A DNA stretch of 38,508 nt from Candidatus Corynebacterium intestinavium (GTDB lineage Bacteria > Actinomycetota > Actinomycetes > Mycobacteriales > Mycobacteriaceae): NCBI GenBank assembly GCA_019120635.1, contig DWUR01000006.1:1-38508 (forward strand), in the 5' to 3' direction. Under the pieces are notes generated by a model that worked only from the letters and a program-made list of their open reading frames with translations, ran no database searches and had not been told where the DNA came from. The translations under genes were made by a program, and so were the position numbers. Below are positions 37,387-38,508 of the stretch, one piece after another. The stretch's first letter is position 1, and the number at the start of each line of letters is the position of its first letter.

Positions 37387-38508
37387 ATGCACTACTCGAA
37401 TCTGCCCAACCGGCCCGGCACCAGCGGCGACGCGCCCGCGAAGACCGGTGCCTCCAACGCCTCCAACCCAACCCCCGCGATCCCGCGCGTGCTCTCCATC
37501 GCGGGCACCGACCCCTCAGGTGGCGCGGGCCAGACCGCGGACCTGAAGTCCATCGCAGCGGCCGGTGGCTTCGGCATGTCCGTCATCACTGCCCTGGTGT
37601 CCCAGAACACCCAGGGTGTGCAGGCTATCGAGGAGATCGACCACGGCTTCGTCCGTAAGCAATTCGACTCCGTTTTCGGGGACGTCACTGTCGACGCCAT
37701 CAAGATCGGCATGCTCGGCGACGCCGCGACCGTCGCCCTCGTCCGGGAGGCACTGCGCGACAACCCGGCGCCCGTCGTCGTCCTCGACCCGGTCATGGTC
37801 TCCAGCTCGGGGCACCGCCTGTTGGAGGAGGACGCCGAGGACGCGGTGCGCGGCCTGGTTGCGGACGTGGACGTCATCACCCCGAACGTCCCCGAGCTCG
37901 CTGTCCTGACCGGGAAGGACGCCGCCACCGACTACGACGCCGCCGTCGCCCAGGCCCAGCCGCTCGCGCGGGAGAACGACACCATCGTCATCATCAAGGG
38001 CGGCCACCTCAGCGGGGAGCGGGCGGACAATGCGGTCGTGTACCCGGACGGACGGGTGGATCGGGTCTCGACCTACCGGATCAATACGCGCAATACCCAC
38101 GGCACCGGCTGCAGCCTCTCCTCGGCGCAGGCCACCCGCATGGGGATCGGCGATGACGCAGGGGCCGCGCTGCGCTGGTCGACCCGCTGGCTGCACGAGG
38201 CGATCGAGAACGGTGAGAAGCTGCAGGTCGGCGACGGCACCGGCTTCGGCCCGGTCGACCACAGCCACCGCTCCCGTCGGCTGGAGCAGGCCGCGAGCAG
38301 CGAGATCTGGCCGCACCTGCGCGGCGAGCTGCCGGAAGGGGAGGGCTATGCCGCCGCCCCGACCCCGCACCTCGAACCGGCAGGACCGCACACCCGCCGC
38401 CTGTGGGAGCTGACGGGCCAGGTGTGGCAGGAGATCATGGAGCTGCCGTTCATTCGTGGCCTGGCGTCCGGCCGGCTGGCGGAGGAGGATTTCAACTTTT
38501 ACCTCGCC
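37387..38508 (+). CDS. thiD: Bifunctional hydroxymethylpyrimidine/phosphomethylpyrimidine kinase ThiD fused to TenA-like domain (3' truncated by window)
   Basis: VLSIAGTDPSGGAGQTADLKSIAAAGGFGMSVITALVSQNTQGV, HGTGCSLSSA; C-terminal RRLWELTGQVWQEIMELPFIRGLASGRLAEEDFNFYLA resembles a TenA N-terminus. Confidence 0.95.
   Translation, partial: MHYSNLPNRPGTSGDAPAKTGASNASNPTPAIPRVLSIAGTDPSGGAGQTADLKSIAAAGGFGMSVITALVSQNTQGVQAIEEIDHGFVRKQFDSVFGDVTVDAIKIGMLGDAATVALVREALRDNPAPVVVLDPVMVSSSGHRLLEEDAEDAVRGLVADVDVITPNVPELAVLTGKDAATDYDAAVAQAQPLARENDTIVIIKGGHLSGERADNAVVYPDGRVDRVSTYRINTRNTHGTGCSLSSAQATRMGIGDDAGAALRWSTRWLHEAIENGEKLQVGDGTGFGPVDHSHRSRRLEQAASSEIWPHLRGELPEGEGYAAAPTPHLEPAGPHTRRLWELTGQVWQEIMELPFIRGLASGRLAEEDFNFYLA

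Overview
The window is a GC-rich actinobacterial chromosome segment, most likely Corynebacterium. This is inferred from gene content, DtxR-type boxes and gene order; no search was run. It holds the spc/alpha ribosomal-protein region (rplN-rplX-rplE // rpsH-rplF-rplR-rpsE-rpmD-rplO // secY-adk-map // infA // rpsM-rpsK-rpsD-rpoA-rplQ-truA) plus rplM-rpsI, interrupted by four accessory blocks. (1) An iron-regulated NIS hydroxamate siderophore cluster on the minus strand: a DesA-like PLP decarboxylase, a DesB/IucD-like N-monooxygenase, a fused GNAT-acyltransferase/IucA-IucC synthetase, and a siderophore-interacting flavoprotein, with two DtxR-like boxes and the tail of an MFS transporter. (2) A DoxX-like membrane protein and a Tat-exported PhoX-family phosphatase between rplE and rpsH. 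(3) A complete ESX-4-type type VII secretion locus between truA and rplM: an EccE-like protein, EccB, mycosin, EccD, EccC, an Rv3446c-family protein and two WXG100 proteins. It also carries an orphan DNA methyltransferase, a frameshifted 2H-phosphoesterase-like gene and a strong long inverted repeat upstream of the esx pair. (4) A TPP-riboswitch-preceded thiD-tenA fusion at the right edge. The observations most worth following up are the fused siderophore synthetase, the signal-peptide-less mycosin whose 3' end overlaps eccB antisense, the inverted repeat and second dyad upstream of the esx genes, the embedded orphan methyltransferase, and two genes split by single-base frameshifts: a small secreted protein and the 2H phosphoesterase.
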